From: Casuarina equisetifolia
Taxonomy: Eukaryota; Streptophyta; Magnoliopsida; Fagales; Casuarinaceae
Length of the DNA stretch: 64,000 nt
Reading direction: 5' to 3'
NCBI GenBank assembly: GCA_028551475.1
Contig: CM052358.1
Span: forward strand, 14,057,938 to 14,121,937
The notes under the pieces are model-generated. The model was not told the origin of the DNA and did no database searches. It was given only the letters and a program-made list of their open reading frames with translations. This document shows positions 40,063 through 53,284 of the stretch, in pieces. The position numbers and the translations under genes are program-made. Positions within the stretch are counted from its first letter, which is position 1. Every line of letters starts with the position of its first letter.

Positions 40063-41688
40063 AGAGATTCGGATACGAATATAACACGATTTGTTTCAAG
40101 AAAAAAAAATAAAATAAAAAAGACGAGAGATTCGAGCATACAACATCATGACCATCAGCCACTCTATAAATATAATTAAGAACAATTGACCCCATATGCA
40201 CTTTCTCTCCCTTTTCTCAGTCCTTTTCTTTTATATATATAATTCAAGTTAGTTAGTACAGAAAAAAAAAAAAAAAAAAACCTACATAAAATGACTTACT
40301 TTTTCAAGTTGAGAGAAGTGGTAGACCGTATCCAGACACTATTCACAAAACTATTTTATTTCCTAGACAACATGAACTATAACTCGGGAGATTTGTTTTT
40401 GTGCCGAATCCTGTTCTCCTTCAAATTTATGCATCTTTATTCTCTTTATTCTGATTACGACAACAACCACACAATCTGACCTGTTGCACTCGACCATTAG
40501 TTCTAATAATATGTATCCCTAAAATTAATAATTGGAGAATTAATAATTGAATTTGAAAATCTATTCTATTATTCAATTTTGCCTCAACTACTTATTCTCA
40601 CCCGTGTACTGTTTAAAGGATAGTATATTATTAAGTAATATACATTTCATTCTATCTTTCAGTAAGTTAGCGGCTTAATCAAAAAGTAAAAAATAAAAAT
40701 TGTTATCTTTCTCCTTGTACACTACAACCTTGTGTAATATATCAAAAAGGGTTATATCTATCAAATTTTAGTGTCCAATTTTGGTTCCTACATTAAGAAA
40801 AATTTGTAAGAATTGATGTTTATTGGAGCTTTTGAAATTGTTTTAGTAATAAGTGGGCCAAGTCACGAAAATTCCCTTAATCTCATCTTCTTTTTGTTTC
40901 CAGAAAAAAAAAAAAAAAAGATTTAGAGGATACTGTGCGATAAGTTGTAAAATCAGCATATTCACAGGGAGGAGATCTAGAGCAAGGATTATATCCCTTG
41001 TGATCTCCTCCAATAGACAAAGATCTAAAACTCTGTCAAGATGCATCTGCTTTCCTCAGATGGAACTGGGTTCTGAGATGCATGCGTTGAGTCACCACCC
41101 ATCACATCATGGCATGAGGATGGTCATGGTATCGAGTCGATGAAGCATGGCGATTCATCTGGGGCCCCCGGGATGACATCGCTAAGGCTTATGAATTTGT
41201 TTCTATCCGCACAGTTTTGAGTCCCAGTATCCCATGCTTTCGGCTTTAGCACCTTTTGTCTTCTTCTACCATGGCCGACGAACGTACTGAACCTTAAGAT
41301 GGTAATAAGGCCATGAGGATATCTAGGAGAATAACATGACCATTCCTCTAAATGCCCAAACTCAAACCCAAGATTATCAAGATTGCCCTGAAACATATCA
41401 AGCTATCCATCACAGAGCTTTCAAACTTTAAGCTCTGACACTTGGTCAGAAAACATACTGTCCTTACAGTTGTCACCTGTTGTCTCCAGTGGTGAAAAAG
41501 CCTTTTTCTCCAGCAGAAAAAAGGAAGAGATTTAAACGTGAATTTGGCAAAATATGGTAAATGAACTTGACGAGACAAATCTGGGGTCAAAGAGAGGAGT
41601 GGAGAAAAAACAAGGAGGAAGCCGTTTCGTCTAGAGTCCTGTCTTCACCTGTCCAACTTTTGAATAATTGAATGCAAAAGAAACCGTA

Positions 41689-41913
41689 CTATACAATTTC
41701 TTTGTGCGCAGTGGCGATGGGTTTGGTCTGGGTCTGAATCTTCTGCTGAAGAGTCAATTCGATTAGCTTTTGTCTCGCTGCAGTGTACGTGATTGGACCG
41801 ACTAGGAAAAGGAAGATGTACATAATCCCAATTTTGATAAAACCATATTCCTGCACAAAACTGGCAAAAGATGTGAGAACTAGACAAGATAAAAGAGTTG
41901 TTTTGTCTGCCAT
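41689..41913 (-). CDS. small hydrophobic protein candidate (74 aa)
   Basis: ATG at 41913, stop at 41689. The product starts MADKTTLLSCLVLTSFASFV and has a second hydrophobic stretch IGIMYIFLFLVGPITYTA, then a polar tail rich in Lys/Gln/Thr. Two short membrane helices with a charged tail is a plausible small membrane protein of the kind plants have in number. I recognise no family. CT-rich leader-like DNA lies upstream on the same strand. It may equally be a chance frame. Confidence 0.35.
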   Translation of the reverse strand: MADKTTLLSCLVLTSFASFVQEYGFIKIGIMYIFLFLVGPITYTAARQKLIELTLQQKIQTQTKPIATAHKEIV

Positions 41914-44900
41914 TGTTTTGGAGAGAAGATTTTTTTTTAAAAAAAGGCACCCACTTTAGCAAATGGGGTTGTAATAAATATGACAAATCCCCTTCAGCGG
42001 AAAGGAAGTAGATGTTGTAATGATGATACGTGAGGAAAGGAAGCTTGCACGATGGAACCGGTTCTGTGAATTCCAGCTCTCATTGGTTGCCATGTCAATC
42101 TCTAATGGGCAGCAGGTATATCAGAGGGCAAAAGAGAAATAGTAGAATTTCTTATCTTTTTTTTTTTTTTTTTTCTGTCGTTTATGGAAGGTTTTAGGAA
42201 AGCAAAAGTGGGTTGGTCGTACAAAACTAAAAAGGAGGGCAACATTAAAGCTGATTAAGACTGTTTTGTCGCTTTATTTAACCTCTTGATGTAGAAAGTA
42301 AAGAGTGGACCATTGTTCCATGCTTTGCTGGAACAATCGTAGGGGATGATGGGTGGTGCCTCTGGACCCTTTTTTCGTGGTCGAAATAAGATGGATTTTG
42401 GATCCCTCTGCTAGGGTTGTGTCGCGCTGACTTTTTAAGTCTTGTGATTTTGCACGAGGTCTTATCTCTTTTCTTGTTGAAATGATCACGAGAGGTCATT
42501 TCAAAGGGTTAGAGATAAAGAGGGATGGGTCGCGAGGAAGGGGCACGTCTCAATGAGGAATGAGGAAGGGACATGGTGCATAATCCCGGGGAATCAGCCG
42601 AACCAGGGCCGCACCCTGGTGTCGGACTCCTGGCATGCAGTTTGGGGAAGAGCCCAAAACCCCTCACCCAAAAGAAAGAAAAAAAAAAAAAAGAATAGGC
42701 AAATGCCAGAAATGACTGCTCCTCGGCCACTAGAAATACGTCCCCCCAAGTACACCACCAAATCCAACCTATCCCTGCCTTTTGTCCCCTCTTTCTCTGC
42801 CATGTCCCAACACGTAGAGCTGTACCCATCTATACAAAATATCGGAGATCAAGATCTAAAAAGGTTGGTATACGGTCTTCTTCGGGTTAACCACAATCGA
42901 GTACAATTTAATTCAAAGTAGAAGTCGCAGAAAAATCCACGTGACAAACGTCCAGAGTAGAAATTATGGGGGTTTCAATGGACGAGTGGAAAGTCATGAC
43001 AGGTGTAAAAAAGATTGAAGGTCCCTCTCTTATGTCACCGACCCTAAAAACACGTAAGGTAGAGGGGAACAAGATGTGTGTAAGGTGGGGTTACCTAGCT
43101 TAAAATATACGCATTTTTTTTTTTTCTATAAGATTTGGACGATGATATCAGTGTTGCCGGGAAGTCAATTTTGGGTCTCGATGCCAAAAGATACCTAGGT
43201 GGAGTAGAGCCTGACCAAGTCATGGACACGGAATAGTTGCCAACTTTGATTTTCCAGACAAGCGACCAGAATAAATAGACCCGAGAAAGAGATCTGGAAG
43301 AGGACACTTAACTAATCTCTCTTATCATTCCTCGAGCCACACTATCCATTCATTTTCTCTAATCTTAAGGGGTCAACCTGCTCCATTCCTACTTTCCAAC
43401 TGTCTTTATCATTTAAAAAACTCCCCCATTAACAATCCTGTTATTTCGTCGTTCCCACAGAGCAAGACAGTTTTCAAAGTCATTGCAAACATGTTGCCTA
43501 CTTGTTAATTTCTTTTTCTTTTTCTTTTTTAAACTCCATTTTGCTCTTCTCCATAGATGCTGAGGCCCTGCAATGGCAGCATCATGTGATGACCTCTTTG
43601 TTCCGCACCGGCCCTACAAAGCTGGTTGTGCTTCGCAGCCGTTAGCCAATTAGTACTCGATGATGAGGTAAAAAGGCATAATCAAAGCCTATTCTAGATT
43701 ACACAAAAAGGCAACAGGATCCCTCCCACCACCATTCCGAGGCAATTGTCTTTGCATTTGTCCCTCCACTGTTCGCTTTCTCTACTAGTTTTTTCATCCA
43801 GGTGAAACATATATAAACGCAAATCTTGTCGGGGACTCATGTTCCACATTTTGACCGGCACCATTTTTTATTCGACATCCTGATGTCGTTGCTGCCGTAG
43901 CATTATTTCTGTGAGGATTATTTCTATTGAAACGAGGTTGTGGTCCTGCTTTGAACTGTTCATTACAACGAAACACTTATATAGTTTAATGCAAAGTTTA
44001 GGACGTCTTGCATTCAAATTAAACACCGGCCTTTCGATCCATCATCGACCTAATCAATTACCATCATTCTCAAGTTTCATTGAGAAACAGATTGGAGCAC
44101 GACAATGCAGCAGAAGCCACAAACTTCGCCTGCCTCATGTGTCAAATTATGGTTGTCGTGCTTGCCAGCTCTTTCACCATCACATTGATCTATTTTGTTT
44201 CCCTTGATGTTTAGTCATTGTTATTGTTTGTCTAATTACAGGGTGACAATGTAAGATGTAAAAATCTCTAAAAATCTTGAATCGGTTTTAATAAGATAAT
44301 TCAAAAGTCGTTGTTACTTCGTCACATGACGGTGGAATAATTAACAAGGTTAAAAAGCCTCATAAACGTGATAACCATTAACAGGATAATTTTTTTTTTT
44401 TATTTTAAAAACTTCACCGCAGATTTCGTGCATCATATCAAGAAAAATCATATCCAACGAATATAACATCAACAAATAATACAGGGCCTAAAAGATGGAG
44501 TAGCTCATCCAATCTCTGTGATTTAAAGAACGATTCTCGTATTCGTTTTGACCAAATAGAAGGGTGGAAAATGGATTGGTTGTAAAGTAAAATCGTCATT
44601 TAGCCAATTAATGAAGTTTTACCCCCCTTTGACAGCCCTTTGACAGGGATAAAAAGCATCTCAAATATCTCTCTTGATTCCAAGTCCAGTGAAGTCACCA
44701 GACAGGGAATATTATGGTCTATTCATTGTCGATGGATTTTCAGAATCACCGCAAGAATGGTATCATGGCTTTATATCCCTTTATTCTCAGAAAGAGAGGA
44801 GGGAGAGAGGCCATTTATTCTAGTCGTAACTTCTACAGAAGAAAATGGAAGTATATGCATATAAAAAAAAAAAAAAAGACCTTCCTTCTGTTTTGGCTAC

Positions 44901-47900
44901 CAGCGATTCCAAAGAGAACCTTTTGAAACCCATAACTTTTCAGTCAATACATAGTTCGAACTCTCTTCCTTCATGTTTATCCTCAAATATTTCACCAATT
45001 TACAATGATTAGGGTATTATTCTCTCCTTTGCTGTGTTAACAATCAATACATTTTCTTTTAATAGATGCCGGCATATTTACATATAAATCAATGAGATCG
45101 TCAGCATATCATTATTCCTCTTTATACTGATTTACTATCACCTCTGTAGTTGTCAACAATATCTTGTTCTTCATTATTTATATTCATTTTTGCTATCTGC
45201 AAATTATCTTTCAATATAAGAGAAAGGCATGATTCTCGACCTAGGAAAAATGACTTATATTAATTCCAATTGGGCATATCTAATGTGTCAGCAATCTATA
45301 TATTATGCTAAAGCTAAGTCCTGTGGGGATAGGGTACAATATCAAATGGTACTCTCGCTTGTTAAACTGATATGACAAGGATCTGATACTTAAGGAGAGA
45401 ATAGCAAAAAACTAAAATTTGAAGTTCAATAATGCTCGATTTCCTTAAGCTACAATTTTTTCGTTTTCTTTAAAATTGCTTTTCTTGCTACCAGAGGCAA
45501 TTATTTAGAAGAATATTTCATTGAAAATGATTTAAGACTTCTTTGATTATCAAGACATGGTTTTCCATTGGTTGTCTTCTACAAGAAGAACTTAGAATTC
45601 GACCTTGCAATGATGGAAATCGTTGAGCAATTGTTTTTTTTTTTTTTTAACATCCCCATAGAAATCTTGGTGACTTCTAACAATACAAGTAAAATTGGGT
45701 GACGACATTCCGTTGAGTGAAAAAGACCCTTATAAAAAGGTCAGGTGATATGCAAAATAATAATAATAATAACAAATTTTAGTCTCAATCGTGTGCATAT
45801 GATTTGGATTTAATTAAAGGAGCTGAAGTTGACCACATTTCTTCCTTATATTCTATTAATACTTTATCTCCCTCCATTTTATCGACTTGATGTTTCCTTT
45901 TAGAGCTTCAAAAGTAACTGAGCAAAAAATATCAATTTAGCCTCCATAGTGTTGGCCTTTATAGAACCAATTAATATGATTTGGATTAATTAAACTCGAT
46001 CATTGTAGTTTTTCTTGTAAAAAAGTTGTCATCTTGTAACAAAACCAACGTCATATGAACCCTTAGACACATTAGATTAAGGGCATGAAAGAAATTATTG
46101 TTTTTTTCCTGAAAGGGACAACAATCCCTCATTAAGGGTGGTCACCCCATGCTAGAAAGATGATTCCCGATTATTTGTGACAGTCTACTATCTTATAATG
46201 AGATTCCAATCACATGCATTTCTATTATTTTCAAAATGAGTAAATTTTAATTGAAACTTATGGTAAACTTATAATGCATATGCAAATTGCATTTGTCATA
46301 GTTTTTATATATTTTTTAATTTATTTCAAATACTATGGGAATCTTTTGTTCTGCATTTGACGCATATTCTTGAAATAAAGTAGGACTTTCCTTTGATTCT
46401 TTCTCTCTCTCTCTCAGTATTTTAGGTTTTTTTTTCCCCATTGAATTCAACCTTTTCTTGTCTACGGAGGGGAAAAGAAAAAAAAGAAAGATAGTTGAGA
46501 AATTTACCTCCATGGAATATCCAGTTTGTATTCCAGGTGCTTTCGCGTGTGCCCCTTTTTTATTAGAGAAGACTTCGACTTTGGAAGAATAAAGAAAAAA
46601 AGTAATAAGAAAAGGAAGATTATAGAAAGCAAGTAAACCATTTGAATCTAAACTTGGCATTAATACCCTTACATCACTGTTGAACACATCATTGTAAATT
46701 ACAAACTGCCAAAAAATAATATATACTTAGCCTTTTTTAAAAAAAATATTGTTATTATAATAGGAATCTAAAACATTGAAAAGGGATTGTCAGTGAGTCC
46801 AAAACATCCCAATTATCTTAAACACAACCTCATGGCTTAGACCAAACCACGCTGATATTTTAACACGTCAAAGTTTTCGCCACTTGGATCCAACTAATTT
46901 GAGTATACAAAATATATATATATTATATGATATATTATTCCATCCAAATTCCTTAGATTCCCTTGCTTGTATGTCTCCATGTAACTTAGCGTATAGATAT
47001 GCAGTCAAAGCATTATATAAATGAGTGTGGTTCCCCTTGCCAAACTCAGAAAATATATATTTTTTCAAGGCATCGCTTTTAATGGAGTTACCTTTCATTT
47101 TCCTTCCCTACCAGGCGTTGGATTTTAATATGGTCAATAATTCTAGGTCGTTATCACAAAGCGGTATCATAAACGGTTCTCCTTCCCCGTCTTATACTCT
47201 AATGCAGTTACTTCTACCATAATTAATAAGAAAATGATTGAGTAACCATTTGTTAATTACAAGCCAATATAATGGTGACGTCCACACTTCCTTGGCTTCC
47301 CAATCATTATGAATAACCTTGTTTGGCCTTCACTCTGCCAAATTCCACCCTGCTCCGCCGTTCCATCGTCTTTGACGTGGATCCTCTTTTTTTTTTTTTT
47401 TTTTTTATTCTATTTTTTCCAGTACAAAATCTAATCTGGGTTTATCCATTTATTCCAACAAAAAAAAGAAGAAGAAAAAAAAAAGGAGATTATTCCAAAA
47501 TGGTAATGGAATGTCTGTTTTATTTATGCAGCTAACATTCGACAACACTAACGTTACACGCCAAATTGCCTTCTGTTGTTAATGTTTGCGGGGGCACAAG
47601 CACAGCGACCCATATAACAGGATCTAATTCACATGGCAATAGTTGGATTACTGTAAAGGAACTGGAGTTTTTCTGGGTATTAGATGCTAAGTGAACAATA
47701 TGGTTCTGTAAAAACCAGTTCTTTTACCCTAATCAACGGTTCAAGGTTGCTGACACTGTGTCTTGCTTGACCAATAGGATATGGCACTCGTCAAGTTGCC
47801 AAAATTTAATGCAATTATGTCGCGGTTAAGTAGCAGGAGATATGAAAATTTATAGTTTTATTTTATTTTTTATTTTTATTTTATTTTTATTTTATTTAAT

Positions 47901-49080
47901 TTATTTTACTGGCAGAAAAAGTAGCTTAGGGTACCCATCGAGAATGCTAGGGCTGCGTCGTACTGCGAAATATCCCTTTCAAATTAAGGGAAGAAGATAG
48001 CGTAGGCCCCCTTTAGCGTGACCCATCTAGCAGGCACAAAATCTAGACGGCCGTGAACAGGGGCTCATCATGACCGTCAGTCTAGATTGAGGCTGGGGAT
48101 GATGATGATCATCATCGGGAACTCCGCGGTATATTGCCAGTACCGCCGCTTTTGCAGGCAGAGGAAGATCAACGGCCGAAAATCCAGGGAGTTGTTCCCC
48201 AGAACAGGTAGCCGTGTCGCCACGTTGCCACTTCTCGAGCTTCCGTTAGTCAGTTACATCACCGTGGGTAAATTCCGGGGGGCAATGGTCATGGGACTCG
48301 TAAAATCGAAGCCACATAATATTCATGTATGATGACCACATGATTCGCGAGGAGTGCGAAAAAAGGAGGGTGAGGATGATGATGATGATGATGATGGTGG
48401 ATGGTGACCCCACGGGAGGCGTATGTGCATGATGATGGACGAGAGAGGATGGATGATGGGGATGTTGTGAGAGAGAGCATAAAGGTAATGATTATAAATG
48501 GGGTCTCGATGGCAACGCTTCCGTCCGCAGAAATAAATGATTAAAACCAAAGAGAACAATGCGCACCACAAGACTGCGCAGCCATAGCCGCCATTTCCTC
48601 TTCCTACTCTTTATATTTCTTATGGCTACTAATATCTGTATTTTATATATTTATTTCCTATCAATTTGTTATAATAGTCCTCAGATAGAGACAAGAGAAA
48701 GCACACAGAAATGAAATGAAATAAAGAGTGAGAACCAGAAACAAATAAAGGAGGTCGGGGGGGGGGGATTCCGTATGAGAGAGAAAAGCCCAAATTTCAG
48801 GTATTTATTTAAAGGTCGCACAAGAGCACTGGCAGCTCTGCAATGATGAACTACTCACTACCTAAGAAAAGAAAAGCAGTAGCAGAAGACGAAGAAGAAG
48901 GAGGAGAAGCTTTTACCGCTCCCTCCTCGCCTCCCCACCCCTACACTTTTCTACCCTTTTTTTGCTTATAAGACACGTTAATCCGAGCTACCTAGTTGTA
49001 TATTTGTGGTCTTGAAAAGACTGCAAGACTTTTCGATCTTTAACTTTTCAAACGCTCCCTTCCCTTCCCTGCCCTTCCTC
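41914..49080. other. gene desert between CK2 alpha and HLS1-like genes
   Basis: About 7 kb without a coding region I can support. It has many T/A homopolymers (for example 42155-42175, 47385-47406, 45632-45648), a CT tract at 46396-46417, and a TTTTA-type low-complexity block at 47846-47905. A word 'ccacgtgac' (G-box core) sits near 42938. G9 at about 48757-48765 and the (GAT)n at 48374-48397 are simple repeats. No LTR, tRNA or miRNA precursor was identified by eye. Confidence 0.45.
48374..48397. repeat. (GAT)n microsatellite
   Basis: Eight near-perfect GAT units in sequence, directly visible. Confidence 0.95.
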
Positions 49081-49088
49081 CTTCTCGC

Positions 49089-49099
49089 CTATATATATC
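49089..49099 (+). promoter_or_regulatory. TATA box of the HLS1-like gene
   Basis: CTATATATATC lies about 187-197 bp before the ATG at 49286, after a long CT-rich tract, with a CT/GA-rich leader following. Position and context fit a core promoter. A weaker CATATATACG at about 49219 is an alternative but is too near the start codon. Confidence 0.6.
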
Positions 49100-49228
49100 T
49101 CTGCCTTTGCACTTCCCTTTCTGCAAAACCGTGTCTTCTAATCACCCCGAAGGAACCATCTTGACTCATCCTTGGGTCCTCATATCTCTTGCGGGGTCGG
49201 GCAGTTCAGGCACTGTTCCATATATACG

Positions 49229-49269
49229 AGAGAGAGAAAGAGAGAGAGAGAGGTAGAGAGAAAAGAGAG
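49229..49269. repeat. GA microsatellite in the HLS1-like 5' leader
   Basis: (GA)n with interruptions directly before the ATG codons at 49271 and 49286. GA/CT repeats in leaders are frequent in plant genes. Confidence 0.9.
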
Positions 49270-49285
49270 TATGGGTACGGAGGGT

Positions 49286-50837
49286 ATGATAGTGGTGAGA
49301 GAATTCGACCCAAACAAAGACCTTGTGGAAGTGGAGGATGTCGAGAGGAGGTGTGAGGTCGGACCCAGCGGCAAGCTCTCGCTCTTTACGGACCTCCAGG
49401 GTGATCCTATTTGCAGGGTCCGCCATTCTCCTGCTTTCCTCATGCTGGTACATACAAATGCTTTATCCTTGTCCCCTTTCCACAACCCACGTACACACGA
49501 ACAACGTTGGCCTCCTTGTTACTATCCTGACAGAAAAAAGAAAAAAACTTACTTGGTGTTTGAACCAGGTAGCCGAGACCGGCAAGGAGAAGGAGATAGT
49601 GGGCATGATCAGGGGTTGCATCAAGACCGTTACGTGTGGCAGGAAGCTCTCCAGAAATGCGAAACACAACACCGAACCGATAGGTTCCAAACACGTTCCA
49701 ATATACACCAAGCTCGCCTACATCTTAGGCCTCCGCGTCTCGCCCTCCCACCGGTGAGACACTCTATCAATTCTCTTCCTCTTAATTTACTGCCACCCAA
49801 ACTTTCCAAAAAACAAAAGAAAAAGAGAAGGTAGAAAGAAAAGAAAGAAAACAAAAGATCAATGGAAACGACCCACTATCATCAGCAACTTCCAAAGGCA
49901 TGCTTTCCAATTATTGGATCTTAAACTAGTTGCTAATATTATAATATTGACTAGTTTATGTTGTGCGTGCAGGAGAATGGGAATAGGGTTGAAGCTGGTG
50001 CGTCAAATGGAGGAGTGGTTCAGAGAGAATGGTGCCGAGTACTCTTACATGGCCACTGAAAACGACAATCTTGCTTCCGTCAAACTCTTCACCGACAAAT
50101 GTGGCTACTCCAAGTTCCGTACACCCTCCATTCTTGTCCATCCCGTGTTCGCTCATCGGGCCAGGGTCTCCAATCGAGTAACCGTCATCCCACTCAGCCC
50201 CACCGATGCTGAGGTACTCTACCGCCGCCGCTTCTCGACCACCGAGTTCTTTCCCCGCGACATTGACTCCGTGCTGAACAACAAGCTCAGTCTGGGGACG
50301 TTCCTCGCGGTGCCACGCGGCACTTACAGCGCCAAGAACTTCCCCGGGTCGGACCGGTTCCTGAACGACCCACCCCAGTCGTGGGCAGTAATCAGCGTTT
50401 GGAACTGTAAGGACGTGTTCACGCTGGAGGTCCGGGGCGCGTCGCGCATGAAGCAAGCACTCGCCAAGACGACCCGGATCGTGGACCGGGCCTTTCCCTG
50501 GCTGCAACTGCCGTCGGTGCCCGAGTTCTTCAGGCCGTTCGGGTTCCTCTTCATGTACGGTCTGGGAGGGGAAGGCCCACGCGCGGTGGATTTGATGAAG
50601 GCGCTGTGCAGGTCCGCGCACAACCTGGCTAAGGCGCGTGGGTGTGGGGTGGTGGCCACGGAGGTGTCCAGCAGCGACCCGCTCAAGGGTGGAATACCCC
50701 ACTGGAAGATGCTATCGTGCCCGGAGGACTTGTGGTGCATCAAGAGGCTCGGAGAGGACTACAGCGACGGCTCTGTCGGTGACTGGACCAAATCACCACC
50801 TGGCTGGTCCATTTTTGTCGACCCCAGAGAGGTCTAG
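49286..50837 (+). CDS. HLS1: HOOKLESS1-like GNAT N-acetyltransferase, 3 exons (403 aa)
   Basis: Exons 49286-49447, 49569-49753 and 49973-50837, with GT-AG introns of 121 and 219 bp and consistent phase (404 codons with stop). The start MIVVREFDPNKD at 49286 aligns with HLS1; an in-frame ATG at 49271 would add five residues. The N-terminal half is a GNAT domain with the acetyl-CoA motif RRMGIGLKLV (from residue 116) and the conserved VEDVERRCEVGPSGKLSLF block. The C-terminal half keeps the plant-specific HLS1 region (RFSTTEFFPRDIDSVLNNKL, SWAVISVWNCKD, GDWTKSPPGWSIFVDPRE). HLS1 proteins are nuclear regulators that link ethylene, auxin and light in apical-hook and leaf growth. Length equals Arabidopsis HLS1. 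Exon 3 is much richer in G+C than its surroundings. It may be HLS1 itself or an HLS1-like paralogue. Confidence 0.95.
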
Positions 50838-53251
50838 TCTCGTAAAGGGACAAATTTTCCTCCGAAAGAACAAAAATCTTTTAATTTTCTTCTTTCTTTT
50901 TAATTTTTTTAGGTTTTTTTCCACTTTCCTAGAAAAAGAAAAAGAAAAAAGAAAAGAAAATTGGAGGGGCAAGATTTTGAGGGCGGAAACCGACATGGAA
51001 GAAGCTATGGGTTTTGTTTGTAAAAAGGGAATATCCCCCATATCTCTTTCTTTTTTTTTTCTTTTTTTTTTCTTTTTTTTTTCTTCGTAATTTTGTTGAA
51101 AGCCTTTTTCTTTTTGTAAATGGAAGTGGCATTTTAAGATCCTCCAAGAGCAAAACGCAGCCCTCGTTTGATGTGGGGTTGGTAATCTTTTTGGGCCTTG
51201 CTTTTACTTATTCTAATCTAAATCCAAAAAGGACGGTTCAGTCATGGGATGAGAAATCCTGTGTCCCCGGGAATATCCTGTGCACGTAGAGAGAGCCTTT
51301 TCAATGGACCTTGTCTTATCCTATTTATTCATTCACTTTCGACAATGGCGGGGTTAGTATCATTCTGGTTAAGGGATAGTGGACGAGAGCATCAACCATG
51401 TCGACCTTTGCTTACTCTTTGGGTAAACATGTCTTTGACTCTTGCTTGTTGGGTGCCCCAATATCTATCCATGAGACAACCATGAAATCATAATACGAAC
51501 AAGGATAAGATATGATTATAAGGGGTCACTTTTGCTGAATGAACCTCGGTGTTGTTGGGGGATTCCTTCTTTTCCCGCTGGATTTTTGCTTTCTTTCGAA
51601 GTGGGTGGAGAAAAGACTGGACGTATTTGCTCCGTCCTTTCTTCCATTTGCACCTCGGAAGTGGTCCTCCTGAGGATATTTGGCACGTAAAGGAGGTTCT
51701 GCGATGGTGACATTTTCATGATTCTCTAGTACCAAACTCATTCCGGCGAGGCAAAAAGACCAAACTTAATAATTCCCTTACGTGCCTATACCAAAGCCTA
51801 GGACGAAGTTGAGAAGCAACCTTTGCTGTCCCTTCATTTAATTGCTAGATTTTCCTCATGTTGTCCTTTGCCCTTTCGACTCAATAGGTTCTGGCTAGTC
51901 TAATTGCTAAGGAAGGACATCCCTCGAAGTGGAAGACGACAAAAACAAGTCCCAAAAATGAAGACATTTAATGCATGAAGCGGCAAACGGAAAGGACAAT
52001 CCCCCCCAGAAGTAGGTTACATTTGCCATGCAATAAACGCTAGTTATGGTGCTCAGGCACGGAGCCAGTATTCCACAACCAGCTTTTGTCGATCACGGGG
52101 TTTGCACTAAAAAAGATCATGTGTTCTATGGATGGGTAAGGTGGAACAGTTGAATTTGCATATTTAATGTGAGCGCTAGGTGGCACCATTCTTGGTACTG
52201 TCTTCTGACACATTTCTGCCCCTTCTGGTTTCCAGCTGGGGTCTGAGGTTTTATGTTCAAACCTGTCTCCCTCTCTTCTGATTTTGTATCAGGAAAACGA
52301 TTATGGATTATGGCGACTGTTTCATGCGCTGGAAGTATTGACGACCCCTTTGCTCTCCTGCACCAAATCTTCTCTTGATACTGTTTCCAGTCACAATGTA
52401 AGACAAAATCGGATGTCATTTTCCCCCGTAGAATAGAAATCTAGTAAGACCCAGATTGTGACACATATTTGAACAATCTCCTGCTTTGTAAATTGATGTA
52501 ACCCAACAACCGGTTACACGGATTGAGCTCTACAGCGTCAATCCCACGTTCTGTCTTTTCTATCCTTCTACCGCTTGCCCACCCATATGTGAGGAATCAA
52601 TTTGGAGGAAAGGAGACAGAAAAGCATGAGTCAGTCAAAAGTAAGTTTCAATTAACTACGTTTTAGTGAGGAAAAAAAAAAAAAGGAGTTTGGATTCATT
52701 GGATTTGCCCATTTAATCTTAATCTTTCCAAAAATCCTAAACAAGATGGACGTGATTGTACAAGCAGTTTCGTCGTAGTACGTTATGTTACTTTCAATCA
52801 GCTATCGTATCTAGGCGAAGGATTCAGGAGTTGTGAATTTAAAAAAGGAGTCAACAAGTGAAATACAAAAAAAAAAACAAGTGTCGTAGCTAAAGTCTGA
52901 ATTAGGTAAGTTGGAAAGAAAATGCTAGGCGTAAAATTGAAAGATACTTGGGCGTGCTCCGCGTGGATGCTTGGCTTTGGCAAGTCTCATTTTGATGTTA
53001 ATTGACGACGCATCTCCAAGTTGCTCATTGGAAGACGGGGGTTCCATCACGAATCTCCTTGCATGCTCTGGTTGACTTAAACAACTCCCATGGTGGATTA
53101 GGTATGAGAAGAAGGGTCAGAAATTAAGAGAAACAAATTGGTAGATAAAGTTGGTCGGCATTGGTTTCCGTATCTTTTACCCACCTAGCCAGTCAATGGT
53201 TGAATTGCCAAAGTAGACGACCGAGGCACTCCCTCTCTATCTCTCTCTGTC

Positions 53252-53284
<33 letters not shown>

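Larger units (their letters stand above)
37509..41688. other. CK2 alpha 3' side and gene-poor DNA
   Basis: The first several hundred bases probably hold the 3' UTR. After that the DNA is AT-rich with many short frames, none recognised. It holds a diverged direct repeat (see 38555 and 38990) and one GC-balanced island at about 39690-40060. Poly-A runs lie near 38262 and 40263. Confidence 0.45.

Noticed and set aside
42509-42829. Overlapping open frames near 42.5-42.9 kb
   Set aside because: They contain homopolymer Phe/Lys runs from A/T tracts and no conserved motif; treated as non-coding.
48087-48332. 81-codon frame near 48.1 kb
   Set aside because: Low-complexity His/Met-type composition from GAT repeats around it, and no homology I recognise.
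49956-50702. 248-codon minus-strand open frame across HLS1 exon 3
   Set aside because: Antisense shadow of a GC-rich exon whose plus-strand product is clearly HLS1-like.
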